DNA of 64,000 nt from Choanephora cucurbitarum. Taxonomy: Eukaryota > Mucoromycota > Mucoromycetes > Mucorales > Choanephoraceae. How positions within the stretch are numbered: position 1 is the stretch's first letter; the number at the start of each line of letters is the position of its first letter. A model generated the notes under the pieces. That model was given only the letters and a program-made list of their open reading frames with translations. It did no database searches and was not told where the DNA came from. Both the position numbers and the translations under genes were made by a program. The stretch spans positions 1-64,000 of the forward strand of contig JAIWNI010000030.1 in NCBI GenBank assembly GCA_025331435.1. The letters run 5' to 3'. Below, piece after piece: positions 24,952 to 37,558 of this stretch.

Positions 24952-25923
24952 GATATTTTAGTACTTAGTATATTTTTTTTCTCTAATAAAACTCTCTTTG
25001 TATATCATTATGAATAAGGTCAGAAAGATTCTTCTTTGATTTAAGGAAAAGCACATTTGGAACTTCTATTCCAGTCAGACCTCGATTTCGGTCTAGTCAT
25101 ACGGTATGCTTCTATCGAAGATATCACTGAAATGAGGTCTGATTGTAGTCATACATTTATAATACAGTCAGTTGGTAGATACAAATGACATAACTAAATT
25201 GAGAATGGCTAAAAGGATGTTTAACTGTATAAGTTTCTTAAGAAAAAATCTTGTACTCTGTATTTTGAGACTAATTGAAATCACTTTATCAGTCATCGCT
25301 TGCATTCAATAAAGCTAGCAATAAAAAGTCATCTAAAAATACGTTTGGTATCGAAAAAGGAAGGGAAAAGCTTTAGTACATGTCAAATTCAAAAGAGTCA
25401 AAGTTAGTTCTTGTTTAGACGCTCATTAGATAAAGTATATAAGTGCTGTTGAAGGAACTACAAAATACATTGGAATAAAACCTAGTTGTTGTCAATATCC
25501 AAGCTTATTCACTTGTTTATTCTGCTCCTTACTCTACAGAGCTCTATTTCTTTTGTTGGTGTTCTGCATCTTTCTAACAGCAAGTATATGACGGACTTTC
25601 TTTTTTATTTGTAATTCTGGAAATGTTCGTATACAATTTTGTTTCTATCAAGCAGGCATTATACATCCATTGACTATTCATGATCCGCTTTGCTTACCTT
25701 CTCAACTAGATGCTTTGAAGTGTTCTTATGTATTACAATCTCTTCACTTTCTTTCTTTTAATATAGAATTATAGTTGACACTGTGATTGACACTGTGACT
25801 GAAACAAAGACAAAGTAGTTTAACGCAAGAACTTTTCTCCGAAGCAATCAATCGATTTGATTGGTACGAAGATTTAAAAATTCAATCTGTGAAATTGTGA
25901 ATATAAATTACTTTTTTTTTTGT
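24952..25923. other. Intergenic stretch with an imperfect inverted repeat
   Basis: No coding exon is recognised. It should contain the 3' untranslated region of the Bye1-like gene (AATAAAA near 24984) and the promoter of the G-patch gene. The inverted repeat at 25072-25145 is listed separately. Confidence 0.5.
25072..25154. repeat. Imperfect inverted repeat with nested direct repeat
   Basis: CAGTCAGACCTCGATTTC at 25072-25089 pairs with GAAATGAGGTCTGATTG at 25129-25145, with one missing base and one mismatch. The 9-mer TAGTCATAC occurs at 25094 and again at 25146. The arms could form a hairpin of about 17 pairs with a loop near 40 nt. It may be a remnant of a small inverted-repeat transposon or a structured RNA element; neither is shown. 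Confidence 0.5.
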
Positions 25924-26532
25924 ATGTCAAACAACTTGAATAAAACAAATAAGACAACAATCGTCTCAAAATATGCTCGTCCAATTCATTTTGTAGCTGC
26001 TGAAGAACACAAAGAAAAGCCATTGAAAAGACAAAAGAAGGAAAGCGATGGCCAGCAAGTGGCTTCGCTTTACCATAGCATCGTTTCAACAAATGCCAAA
26101 GAGAATAAAGAAGTCAAAGAGGAAATGACATTTTGTGAAGACTGTCAGCTAAACACAAAGGATTACAAACGCCATCTTTTAGGGACAGCACATATGGTCA
26201 GTAGTAAATCAACTGTTGCTCCTCCTGATTTGCTCAAATTGGATGGTCGAAATGTTGGGTTTCAAATGATGGTATCTCAAGGATGGCAGCATGAAGTGGG
26301 AGGGTTAGGCCCTCAGCAATCAGGCCGTCGACATCCCATTGCCACTGTGCTAAAGCAAGACAGACTAGGCATTGGCCATCAAGCAACAGGCAAAAAAGCA
26401 ATTACACATACACACGAGGAAATTGAAAGGAAAAAAAGGAAAGAGACAATGGACCCTGGAAGAGAAATTGCAAGAAGAGCAAGAAATGAATCTCAAAGAC
26501 GTGTAGCCATGCTTCATTATCTTAAAAACTAA
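25924..26532 (+). CDS. G-patch and zinc-finger protein, GPANK1-like
   Basis: A single exon encodes 202 residues. A C2H2-like zinc finger, FCEDCQLNTKDYKRHLLGTAHM, lies near residues 73-94, followed by a G-patch (GFQMMVSQGWQHEVGGLGPQ, about 117-136, continuing to RLGIG). G-patch segments activate DEAH-box RNA helicases or bind RNA. The arrangement of zinc finger and G-patch with a basic Arg/Lys-rich end is that of the C-terminal half of GPANK1 and of short fungal relatives, so a role in RNA processing is inferred. Start chosen at 25924 (MSNNLNK); an upstream in-frame ATG at 25861 would add an unlikely hydrophobic 21 residues. The gene converges on the GATA gene. Confidence 0.8.
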   Translation: MSNNLNKTNKTTIVSKYARPIHFVAAEEHKEKPLKRQKKESDGQQVASLYHSIVSTNAKENKEVKEEMTFCEDCQLNTKDYKRHLLGTAHMVSSKSTVAPPDLLKLDGRNVGFQMMVSQGWQHEVGGLGPQQSGRRHPIATVLKQDRLGIGHQATGKKAITHTHEEIERKKRKETMDPGREIARRARNESQRRVAMLHYLKN

Positions 26533-26908
26533 ATACCCTCCCTCACTAAAAAAGTCTAAAAAAGCTAGAAAAGGAATATGTTCTTATCATCAAAGTACTA
26601 CATTGACTTGTCATAATAAACCAATCAATTTAAACTTATCGAAATTGAGATTTTCGTATTGGTTATATAGATCATAGATAAGCGCAGATTACATCAATTT
26701 TATTTCCATCTTGCCAAAAGAATGACGGTGGGAAACTTGTAGATGGTGAAAGGTTCACGCTATTGGTTGCACTTGTACATGTATTTTATTATTCGATCTG
26801 AGATGAACTTTCTTTACTTTATCTTTTTTGTCAAGTGACGAATCAGGAAGAAACTGCCTGATACATCCACAACAACAAATTTAGGCACGGGTATAGTTTC
26901 ACATATGA
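26533..26908. other. Convergent intergenic region
   Basis: This gap lies between the stop codons of the G-patch gene (plus) and the GATA gene (minus) and should contain both 3' ends. No gene, RNA or repeat is seen. Confidence 0.5.
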
Positions 26909-28005
26909 TTAAGGCAAAGTTGATTCTTTGTTGTCTGCTGGAGATATTAGCTTGCTTCGCTTATTGTTCGATAATGCTGTATTTATGCTTTGGGATTCCT
27001 GTTGTTTACGTGCTAATTTGGCATAGTCTACAGTAATGTATGTAAGTTAAAACATCCTCATGATGTAAGCAGGCACCAACTTACGTAAACCACACGCATT
27101 ACAGAGCGTACGGGCACCATCAGGACCTCTTCTCCATTCTGGTGTTTCTGATATATTACATGAATGGCATCGACCTTGAAAGGCGGGACGTCTCTAATGA
27201 TGGTTAAAAGGGCTATGAGTTTAACGAAACACAAACAAAAGAAAAACAAGACATTTACTCCTCGTTTGCGTTGCCTACTGTGATGCTGAATAGACACATT
27301 GGACGTTCTTTCGCTCGAACTTGAAGGATGTTGCTGGGGTTGATAGTGAGGGTATGTATGTGGTTTTGCTTGCTGATATTCGCATGTTAGTTCCTATTTA
27401 AACGAAAAAGAAGGAGTCTATGAGTTAACTGAAACTTGGAATAAAGGTATGATCTTTACTAATTGGGATTGTTGTTGTTGTTGTTCAGTTGCAATTTGAT
27501 GTTTTCTTAGTCTTAGCAGTGCATTTAGAACTTCATTTGCTCTTCCAATCATGTCATCTAGCCATGGTCTTGTAGAGTCAATATTGGACTGATGTTCATG
27601 TAGATGAGCATTGATAAATTGCTGCTGATTGCGTGTCATACTGTCGCATAATGTATTGCATTGTCGAATGACTTCTTCAATATCCTGCTCCATACGGTAC
27701 TTGGCAGGAATAGAAATGGAATGGTAAGAAGAGGAGCTTGCTTCTGAATTACGTCGTTGGAAATACGAGTTTCTTGGTGGTTGCTCAAGGGGCTTTTGTT
27801 GTTGGTATAGAAACGTAGGCGATAAATTGGCTGTTGAGAACAAAGGTTTATATGAGCTATCCCGATGAAGTTCGTTTCTGTTTGTGTAAGGCGGTGACTT
27901 CCATTGATCATTTGGTGTTGGTAAATTGGTTGATGTATGTTCTGATGTCCAGCTTTTAGAAGTCAAATAATCGTCCATAGCAGAAATAGGAGGTAATTTG
28001 AGCAT
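26909..28005 (-). CDS. GATA-type zinc-finger transcription factor
   Basis: Four exons, 28005-27460, 27393-27259, 27193-27085 and 27027-26909, give 302 residues. Near the C terminus is a single GATA finger, [18 protein letters not shown] then [18 protein letters not shown], of the C-X2-C-X18-C-X2-C type; an intron splits it between GL and HY. The N-terminal 200 residues are Ser/Gln-rich and include a helical stretch ([20 protein letters not shown]) and a poly-Gln run. No PAS domain is present, so it is not a White Collar 2. X18 fingers in fungi occur in factors for light, nitrogen, iron and development, but its target cannot be told. The start is the first ATG in frame; an untranslated 5' exon is possible. 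Confidence 0.88.
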
Positions 28006-28914
28006 GCTGTTGCTATTAATATCTCTACTGTGTATATATTTAATTTCTGTGTGTCTCAAGAAAGGAAGGCGCAATGCAATTTAAAGCCTGTTGTTTCAGA
28101 GCTATTCTTTACCTTTGATTTGAAGAACTGATATTATATCAAAAAAAAAAAAAGATAGAAAGAGCGAGTCAATAAGACGAAGGCGTAAGTTTCTTTTCTT
28201 TTTTCTTTATTTGCATCTTATAAGCTTACGTGAATGACATAAATAAATAGGTATGAGAAAAGGTAAAAGAAGAGAGAAAAAAAAAGAAAAAGAAAGAAAG
28301 GAAAAAGAATAGGATATCTTTATAAAATACAAATATACAGTTTATGCTTATTATTATACTTTTGAAACCACCCTTTATGGAAATCCTTATCCGGGGTGCG
28401 GCTTAATCTCGATTCTGTACTACAGCATTTATCAGCGTATGACAAGCTGATTTATGCTTGAAGGATTTCCTATTTTGAGCTTTTGAAACTTTTCTCAAGA
28501 CAGTAAATGATTGCTAAGCAATGAGAGACAGAAAGACTGGATAGGTTATAAGCATAAATCGTATAGCTAATGGATGTTGTCAATATATTTTACCTTGCTT
28601 ATTTCTAAAAAGAGAGGTTTATCGCCTGTTCTGTCAAGATTGTTTCTTTGACTTTCATTCTATTACTCCACAAAGAAAAAAAAAAGGGAATTTTATTGTT
28701 ATACCAAGCACATGAGCCACGTGTGTAAACTTCCTCTTCGTCTTTCTTTGCCTTCTTGCTGTTTTCAGCTAAGATATGAACACAAGAAAAAAACCACACC
28801 TTATTTCATCGGCTGATATCCTTTTATGATGATTGGTTCTATTATTATGATTATTTTCAGACTATTGGTATCACGCTTTTTCTTTTTGTTCTGATCTCCC
28901 TTTCTTTCTGTCTC
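28006..28914. other. Intergenic, A/G-rich tracts
   Basis: Contains the promoter of the GATA gene and the 3' end of the Sgf73 gene. There are poly-A and AG-rich tracts at 28141-28160 and 28256-28310. The frame at 28605-28799 is not convincing as a gene. Nothing else is recognised. Confidence 0.45.
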
Positions 28915-29791
28915 TTAGAATGGAATAGAATGTAAAGGTGCTTTTTGTGAGAGATCATTGCTGCTGTCATGCTTAGGTGTGATTGTATCGAACAAGACAT
29001 CTCTTAGCCTAAAATAAGCCCGTTTACGTCGAACATAAAATACTTGCTTTTTACATAGAGGTAAAGGCCGGCTTTGTTCAATAGCTAATCGTACACTTTC
29101 TGTCTCTTCATCTGAGTCAACGTCTATTTCTTCTTCCTCTTCTGCTATCAATTCTTCCTGTGGTTGTGCTGGTAATATTTCATTTTTGTTATGTGATAGA
29201 GGACCCTTTTTATCTAATTTGTTAAAGGAAAAAAATCAGGTACACAATATAAAATGAAACAGTGACAACACTTGTGTTTTTTTTTACCTTGGGCTTTATC
29301 AATGCTTTTCTTTTGGTAGACAGCTAATAAATCATTGAATGGTTGAGATCGACCTTCTACAGATCGTTTGGCCCCCATTGAATGGATTTTACAGGTCAAA
29401 GATCGCGTACACGGATTATTGTTTGGTGGTATCAGAACACCACACTGCTTATCCAAGTCCAGTGGTGCTTTTTTTTTTGTGTTTGATTAGTGCAACAAAG
29501 AAGAAGAGAAAGGCTGCATAAACTACTTCTTTACCTTTCTTCTTTGGTGTTGATTTCTGTTTTAGCTTCTTATCTTTCTTTAGTTTCTTTTTGTCTTCTG
29601 TTGCTTCAAGTTCGTTCCTGGCTGAATCTTCTATAAACTGAGTATAAGTATGCATTCGTAGAAAACAAGAGAAAAAGAATACCTTCGTCTGCTGGTTCTT
29701 TTCTTTTTCGTTTCTTTCCGTCTATTTCTTCAAAGGTCTCTGACAACATGTCTTGTTCATCGTATAAAAGTGTTTTTTTGTTTGACGCCAT
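28915..29791 (-). CDS. SAGA complex subunit Sgf73 / ataxin-7-like (SCA7 domain)
   Basis: Four exons, 29791-29683, 29630-29535, 29467-29288 and 29213-28915, give 227 residues. The SCA7 box, running from CGVLIPPNNNPCTRSLTCK through IHSMGAKRSVEGRSQPFNDL, occupies most of exon 3 and holds the Cys/His zinc ligands. A Lys-rich segment precedes it and an acidic run (EEEEEIDVDSDEE) follows. Sgf73/ataxin-7 anchors the deubiquitinase module to SAGA and binds nucleosomes. The protein is much shorter than yeast Sgf73 (about 650 residues) and lacks an obvious N-terminal zinc knuckle, so it could be a compact orthologue or an SCA7-domain paralogue. Confidence 0.85.
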
Positions 29792-30512
29792 ATTTATGCA
29801 GAAAGATATATGAAAAATAAAAATAAAAATAAAAAGAAAGGAGCATAATATTACATGAATGCAATCAATAATGTATGAGATGGGTGGTTCATAGTGCTTG
29901 TACGACATAATTAAAAAAATACCGTAACCAATCAACGTGCCAAGTTATTTTCTTAGGTGAATCTGATAAGCTTACTCAGTTTAATAGAATTAAACTTTGT
30001 CTTTAGATCGAAATGTTGTCAAAATAACGGACATACTACAATTCTGCCTAAAGCCTAGATAGCATGTCTTTATTATCAACCATGTAGTTCCCTTAATTGT
30101 CAAGATGATGCTGATCAACACATATCAAAATGTGTGTTCTTTATTCATTTTAAAAAAAGCAATGTTTATTTGAAGATTGTGAGAGAGGGAGTGGAGTTTT
30201 TTTTTTCTTTCTGGCGTGTAACAATACTAAAGTAGATCAGCCAAGAAAGAAAACTAATATGATTCTTATTATGAGTATAATAACAATAAAGAAAAAAAAG
30301 ATGAACAAAGCAGTTGAGTGATGCTTTTTTTTTAAAAAGCAAAGAAAGAGGTTATCTTGTCCTCTTTCTCTTTCTACAGAGAAGAAAAAAAAGAAGAAGG
30401 TATTAATAGGATAAAGTATAAGTAAAGAGGTAATTCATAGATAGATATGTATATAAAGATGTGAGTGAGTGAATGAGTGAGTGTGCATGTATGTGAGTGT
30501 GTATATGAATGC
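29792..30512. other. Intergenic with GAGT-type microsatellite
   Basis: Holds the promoter of the Sgf73 gene and the 3' end of the RhoGEF gene. A degenerate tandem array of GAGT/GTGT units lies at about 30461-30500. A minus-strand frame at 29606-29935 overlaps exon 1 of the Sgf73 gene and is its upstream extension, not a separate gene. Confidence 0.45.
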
Positions 30513-33500
30513 TTAAAGAGGAGGTTCGAAAGTCCCCACAAGTTGGAATATATACTGATAGTCAGGCTTGAATGGATGCGCCATACAGCCATGAATGACA
30601 GGTGCAATATTATGATTGATGAATTGTAAGCAGCGCATATGAGATCCAGCCAAGACTTGAATCAATTCACCCTGATAATAAAGAGAGAAATGAGAAACAA
30701 GATTGGTTTTTCTATTTTTCTTAACACTTACAGTTTCTACATGTCTGATTTCAATGAATCGAGGATCAAAACCAATGACATAGGGATAATAGAAAGCCAC
30801 TGATTGAGGTACACCTTCCCATTCAATCAAAGGCGTTTCTCTCACTAAGGCACCATGGACATTGACCATAAAGGCAAATTGATCATAACATAACAGGTAA
30901 TGATCTCGACAACGGAACATGCCTAATGGCTTCAGATCTTCACCGCGTTGTCGTACAAATGCAAAATCAGGATGAGTAGGATCAGGCAAGTTACGGTTCA
31001 TGTTGAGTGCTTCCAGATTGATGATCTCAAACCCACGCGCACAAACAACAACCACACGCGCCTTCAAGAAGTGCATGGCATAGGATTCTGTACCAATATA
31101 GAACTCGATGGTTGATTTGAACCAAGAGTGCATCTTACCAAACAAGCCAGTCTTGGTGAAGAACTTGCTGTTCTTGGGATCGCGCAAGTCGCCACAGACA
31201 GGTTCTAGCACCTTGAAATGACTGTCCACACCTCTTTTTTTCATGGCTACCACAATAGGTCGTCCATTACAGACACCTGAATGGAAGAAAGTGATGTGTT
31301 GTGCAATCTTCTGGAAAGGTTTGTCAGGTTGGTTCTTGCGAGAATCCTTAGGAACAAGTGCATCCAAGGCATAAGCATAGAGGGTCTTGTCAGCCAATAC
31401 CAAAAAGATATGGTGATCTTCGAGTACAGCAATCTGCTGTACATCCGATATAGATAGAACATGGCGAATGGTGTTTGTGTCACCTTCAATACCCATCCAA
31501 ATACCTTGTGATGTACCTACAGCAATCATACGAATACCTGTGGCGCCCACTAAACAAAAAAATAAGTCATGATGTCAAAATAAATAAAGCCAGAGAGACT
31601 TACTGAATGCCACAGTACAAATGACCTTGCCATGATTATGCGATTGTAAACCACTGCTGGTACCAGCAAAGGTAGTATCACTTAATGATCTAATTTCAAA
31701 CACCTGTTTGTCCATTTCCTCCATCTCTTTCTTTGCCTTGGCCTGCACGATCTTATCCTTCCAATCAGCACGTACAGCAGCATTTTCAGCATACAACATA
31801 TAGTCTGCACCATGTCGACCCAAGTGAGAGATCAAGATAGGATAACTGCTACCAAACGGTGATCCACTAGCACCACTGTTGCCAGGTGAAAGCAGAGGGT
31901 TGGTTGTCTGTGTTGCGCTGTAAGTGCTGTTCATGTTACGTAGACCAATCGAAAATCCTTCTGTTGCTTCCTGAAGGTGCAAGAGTGCCATAGGAATAGG
32001 TTTCTTGGAGATGACATATTCCACATCATTCTCCTTGTTGGGCGCCTTCTTGACTTTGGTGAACAACAAGAGATGATCAAACAAAAAGACCTGTAACTCG
32101 ATTGTCTCTACTACCATATGAGATCGACGAGTCAAGACACCTTCCTTTAAGAGTCGTCTGCCTGGATGCAACAGGCCTAGTTCATGGTATTCGTCTGGTT
32201 TGTAACGAATACGACTGTTGATCTCATAGATACGCAAGGTGTTTTTAGTGATGGATGTGCCTTCATCTACTTTTTCAGCTACATTTTTGATCATGTTGAT
32301 ACATTCTGCCAAGTATTCCTTGTCTGGATGATCGTCAGGTGTCTTTTTGAGTGCAGCATCCAACAAGAGTGAATAACGCTGAAGACGGGTGACAGGCAAG
32401 ATGATAAAGTGACGGAAGGGAAGACGACGACATTGAGCTAGTTGTTCACGCGCCTTGATGAAATGCTTAAACACCATGTTTCGTTCTGCTTCCAGTTTAG
32501 CTTCATATTCAGCCAAGACGACATGTGGACCATATCGCATATAGGCGTCCATAAAGAAAGGAATATGACGTAAAAATATATTACCAATCTTGTCAACAAT
32601 ACCAGCCTCATCGTTTGCCTGGCATGAAGCTTGATAGTCTCTCAAATCTTTGTAGAGTGCATCATGAATAGTCAAGATTTCTTTATAGTTGTTGAGCACC
32701 TTGTCGTGAAAGGCCTGTTTGCGTCCCTCTTCAATACATTGAGAAGCCAAAAGTTCTTGGGCAAAGTCCTAACATCAAACAAAATTAAGACATCACACAC
32801 TATACGTTCTAGCGTTTCTATTTACCACATCCAAAATCTTGAGATCTCGAACGTAATCCTCTTCTGTATAGATGATTTCATGAATAGCCTCTTGTCGCTT
32901 AATTTCATGATCAGGCATGGATTTGAGGATTTCTTTTGAGACAGTAGCTGACCAGGCACGCGAGAGTGTCTAATAGATAAATGAGTATATATATATAAGC
33001 AGGTTGCATGTTATTTACAGTATCATGAGAAGAAGAAGACAAGACGGATTTTGCTGGTTTTTTGAAGATAGTGCCATTCAGACTATAGACTTTGTTTGGA
33101 CAAGAGGCAGAGTAACAGCCAGGTTGACCAGGTAAGCAACTCATGGAATAACAGCGAGTCAGAGGGGTATAGACACCATGAATTTGCTTGTCTAATGAGC
33201 TTTCGACCAAAGTATACATTTCTGTAGGTGAATCATAGACTTTGTTCTTACGAATCGATTTCTCTGAGGAGTCAATTGGGACAATCAAAGAAGGTTTGCA
33301 GTACATTAATGTTAGTGCGATATCCAAATAAAGTCTGTCGCCTAGACCAGGAGGAGAAAAACCTCGAATGATTTCCTAATAGAAAAAACATGGGTTAAGG
33401 CCTATAACGGTTATAATGATATGAAAGGATGTTTACCATGACTTCTTCACCAGTGAAACTAAGTGGGTATTCAACTGAACAATAAATCCTTCTACGTTCA

Positions 33501-34238
33501 TTTAAGAAAGCGACTTCTCGAATAAGCTCTCTTGCCATATAAGATAATAAAGCATGATTAGGAATTTCAATTTCGACATGATGGTGAGCGGATCTAATTT
33601 CAGTTGCGAGTGGCGAAGTAGGATGGCTGAAGAATTGCTGTTTGTTATTGGGTGAGAAGGGAGGACGTTGTACGACTGATTTACCAGAGGAAGTAGACAT
33701 GGCGCGGTTGAGCGAGCTTGATCTGGTGGTCAATAGGTGATCCTCAGGCGTGTTTGAAGATACTCTCAAGTAAGAAGGTGACATGGGAGGTGTTTGGTTT
33801 GTTTTTGTAGAAGTTGTGGAAGAACTGGGAGATATGTTTCTGTGGACAGTGGGAATTGTATTTGTAGGTGACATGATAGGAGGCGATGCGTAATCACTGA
33901 AACTTGCATAATTGTCTACAGCGGATGTATAATTAAAACTCTCGCTTTCTGTTCTATGGTCCGAAAAGGAATCTCGGTGAACATGTGGATCTTGAGTCTA
34001 ATAGATGAGGTGTTAGCATGAGAAAGAAAAGGAAAAGTGCCCTCATTACCACAGGTCGATTGAGCTCAAGTGGGGCTATGTCTTTGGCATACTTCTTGTT
34101 GCTCAAAGTTGAGATGGACTCTTGTGATCTGTTTACGTTGAGTTCATTAATAAACATATCCAGGTCATGACAGAGTGCTTCAAGTGTAGGTGATTTGATG
34201 TGTTCTAAAGGAGTGGTTGAGGTGTATTCGTGTTCCAT
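30513..34238 (-). CDS. Rho guanine nucleotide exchange factor, Rom1/Rom2-like (DEP-DH-PH-CNH)
   Basis: Seven exons, 34238-34050, 33997-33437, 33375-33019, 32969-32826, 32768-31604, 31549-30732 and 30671-30513, give 1130 residues. After a Ser/Thr/Pro-rich N terminus come a DEP domain (about 200-300), a DH (RhoGEF) domain starting at KRQEAIHEIIYTEEDYVRDL (about 392-590), a PH domain (about 620-760) and a CNH domain (about 790-1120). This is the domain order of yeast Rom1/Rom2, which load GTP on Rho1 at the plasma membrane to drive glucan synthesis, Pkc1 signalling and actin polarity. The last intron (30731-30672) is 60 nt, has no stop in frame, and lies in the CNH domain, so its retention would add 20 residues rather than truncate. 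Divergent from the MFS gene. Confidence 0.93.
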
Positions 34239-35319
34239 TTTCTTTATACTTCTTCTTATGATAAACAACAGTGCATAGAATAGAAAACAGAGTGTAAAGA
34301 AGAGAGAGAGAGGAGAAAATAAAAGGAGAGAAAAGAAAGAAAAGCTTAAAAAAATTATAAAGGTTATCAAAACGTTTAGGGCAACAAAAACTTATCAGTC
34401 ATTGTGTAACGAATTGATTAAAAATAAACACATACACACACACACACACACACACACGCACATAACTTCTCGCTTATCTACTTTTCCTACTTTCTCTTTG
34501 ATTATGTACTTCTTTAAAGACTATGGACTATTTTGATTCTTGGAGGAGAGGAATAGAAGAATGGAAGAAGGGGATAGTTTCTTATAATAAGCTGGAAGTC
34601 AATTTGTGTGCAACAGTCAGGAAACCAGCCACGTGTGTCAAATCACAACTCCTTGATCATTACTCTTTTGTTTAGTATAGAAAAGCAAAAGAGTGCTTCT
34701 GCAGGTGAATTCAATGAAATGATAGTCAAAGTGATCTAAAGAAATAAGTGAAATTCAACGAGTTCATTGATCATGTCTCACCAATATTTGTATTTCAGAA
34801 ACTGATGAAATAACCTTTTTCTTTCCGTTTATAGTAGTTGAACTGATTAAACAATAACTATGGAGTCTTCTTTGATAGAAAAAGTGTTGTCACACCCTCT
34901 ATCAAACATGATGGCAGAATCCTATATAGCAACCTGTGATGAATTCAATAGGCTAAATGGTTACATCCCCCACTGCTTACTAAAAAAGAAAGCGATACAG
35001 AGTTAGAAAGAAGGAATTGCTTGGCTCACACACACATATATTTATTCAGCAAATAAATGTGCTACCAAACAGAGTAACAAAAGTATCACTAACATCATTT
35101 TCATCAGTGTAACGAAACTTCATGTGCCTGTAGACAAGTTTTGCATAAACACTGTTCTGTTGTGATTGCTGTGATTGGATAATTCAAGTTGCGCTATGTG
35201 TAAGTGAATTTTGATTCTACATGTTGAGTACAAGAAGAGAAATAGTATGACAAATCTTGTTGCTCCATTTAACAGAATTCTCAACACTTGACTTTTTACT
35301 TCTTTCTTTCTTCTGTAGT
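34239..35319. promoter_or_regulatory. Divergent promoter region, RhoGEF / MFS, with AC microsatellite
   Basis: This 1.1-kb gap carries the 5' ends of both genes. A pure AC dinucleotide run lies at 34434-34457. TTCTGTAG directly before the MFS start codon (35312-35319) looks like a splice acceptor, so that gene may have an untranslated first exon here. No ORF of interest is seen. Confidence 0.45.
34434..34457. repeat. AC microsatellite
   Basis: Perfect AC run of twelve units, 196 bp upstream of the RhoGEF start codon, in the divergent promoter shared with the MFS gene. Confidence 0.8.
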
Positions 35320-36982
35320 ATGGAAAAAGAAAATATCGAGATCAGCGAAGAATACACTTCGATCGAGAAAGAAGAAGAGCTGTTTGTCTATTCAGCAGAA
35401 GAAAAGGCATTTCTAAAGAAGCTGAATTGGAAGATTCTGCCTATTGTCTTCTTGATCATTTTCATTCAAGTAGGAACAGCATTAGTTCTGTTTGATCAGA
35501 AATAGCTCTTATTGATGAATTAAGATAGTTTTGCGATAAATCAGCATTAAGTGTGGCAGCTGTCTTGGGTATCATGGAGGATGCTCAATTGACTGGCACT
35601 CAATTCAGTTGGCTTGGTTCTATATTCTATCTCGGTTTTCTTGTCTGTCAGGTAAAAGGCAAGAAATGGAAACAGTATGCTAAAAAAAAAACTGAATATG
35701 CTCTATGTGTGATATGTTAGATACCCAATAGTTATCTAGTACAGACATTACCTACAGCTCGATACCTTGGATCTGTCTTGGTGATCTGGGGTATTGTGAT
35801 GGCTCTGACGGCTCTCTGCAACACATTTCCTCAACTGTTAGGTCTTCGCTTACTGCTTGGTTTCTTTGAAGGCGTAACCTATCCTTGTGTCTATATTGTC
35901 ATGAATGCCTTGTATCGTCGTTCAGAACAATCCAGATGTTGGGGTTTCTTGGGTATCAGTACTGGTTTAGGTACTGTCTTTGGTGTGGTCATTGCTTATG
36001 GCTTGGCTCATATGGATCATGTTGCTGGACTTCGTGCATGGCGATGGTAAGGAAAGATAGACAGATTGAATGTTAGATGACTGATGGTTTATGAATAGGG
36101 GATACATTGTGTTTGGTATTGCCACTGTCCTTATTGGCATCTTGACCTTCTTCTTCCTCATTGATCATCCTGAACACCCACTTCTTCGGTTGACAGAAGC
36201 AGAAAAGGAGATTGTTAAAGAGAGAACAAGAGATAACAATGTGGTCAAGAACACAACCATCAAGCGAGAACAGATCTTGGAAGCCCTAAAGGAACCTCGC
36301 CTATGGCTTCTCTGTCTAGCCAATGCACTCAATTGTCTTCAGAATGGTGGTATTGTGACTTTTAGTACCTTACTTGTCGAAGGCCTTGGTTTCTCTGTAA
36401 GTGTAAGGTAGTCTATCCATGTGCTTACTGACATCTCTTTACAAGTCATTGACAGCGATTATTTTACAAGTGCCTAATGGTGTAGCTGCAGCCTTGTTTG
36501 CTATTGGTGCTGTTCTTGTAGCCCATCGTGTCAAACAAAACACTTTTACGGCCATTGGTGCAGCCCTGATTTCACTTGTAGGCTGTGTCCTGATGGCTGC
36601 CATTCCAGGCACACCTAAATTGTTTGGCTTTTATCTCACCTGGGCCATGACAGGTGTCAGTGCACTCATACAGACATTAATATCCAACAATGTATCTGGC
36701 TATACTAAGCGTGTGTTCTATAATGGCATGGGCATGGCAGCAGCCACTCTTGGTAATTTCTGTGGACCACTCATGATGGTTGAAGACCAGGCACCCACCT
36801 ATATAGGTGCCATGGTAGGCTTCTCTATCACCAATGTATTTATCATTCTCTGTTTCCTGACTAACTATTGGCTCATGAAACGAGAAAATGCTCGACGATT
36901 GGCTAATCCAGCTCATGAGCCCAGTGATGTCTATCTTGATTTAACAGACAAACAAGATAGAAACATTATTTATAAACTATGA
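35320..36982 (+). CDS. Major facilitator transporter, anion:cation symporter (Dal5-like) type
   Basis: Five exons, 35320-35469, 35529-35651, 35721-36046, 36099-36396 and 36446-36982, give 477 residues with about 12 hydrophobic segments. FCDKSALSVAAVLGIMED in the first loop and PARYLGSVLVIWG-like sequence in the second third match the fungal ACS branch (allantoate, nicotinate, pantothenate, vitamin H carriers), which import organic anions with protons. LGLRLLLGFFEGVTYPCVY is the typical helix 4 region of that branch. The cytosolic centre is Lys/Glu-rich. The substrate cannot be told. A splice-like TGTAG just before the ATG suggests a leader intron. Confidence 0.85.
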
Positions 36983-37033
36983 TTGGATAATACATTATTT
37001 ATAAAAAAAGAAAAGCAAACAAAATGTTCTAGT

Positions 37034-37558
<525 letters not shown>

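Noticed and set aside
31247..31489. Minus-strand 80-codon frame inside the RhoGEF gene
   Set aside because: Shifted frame of the CNH-coding exon, which is clear in the other frame.
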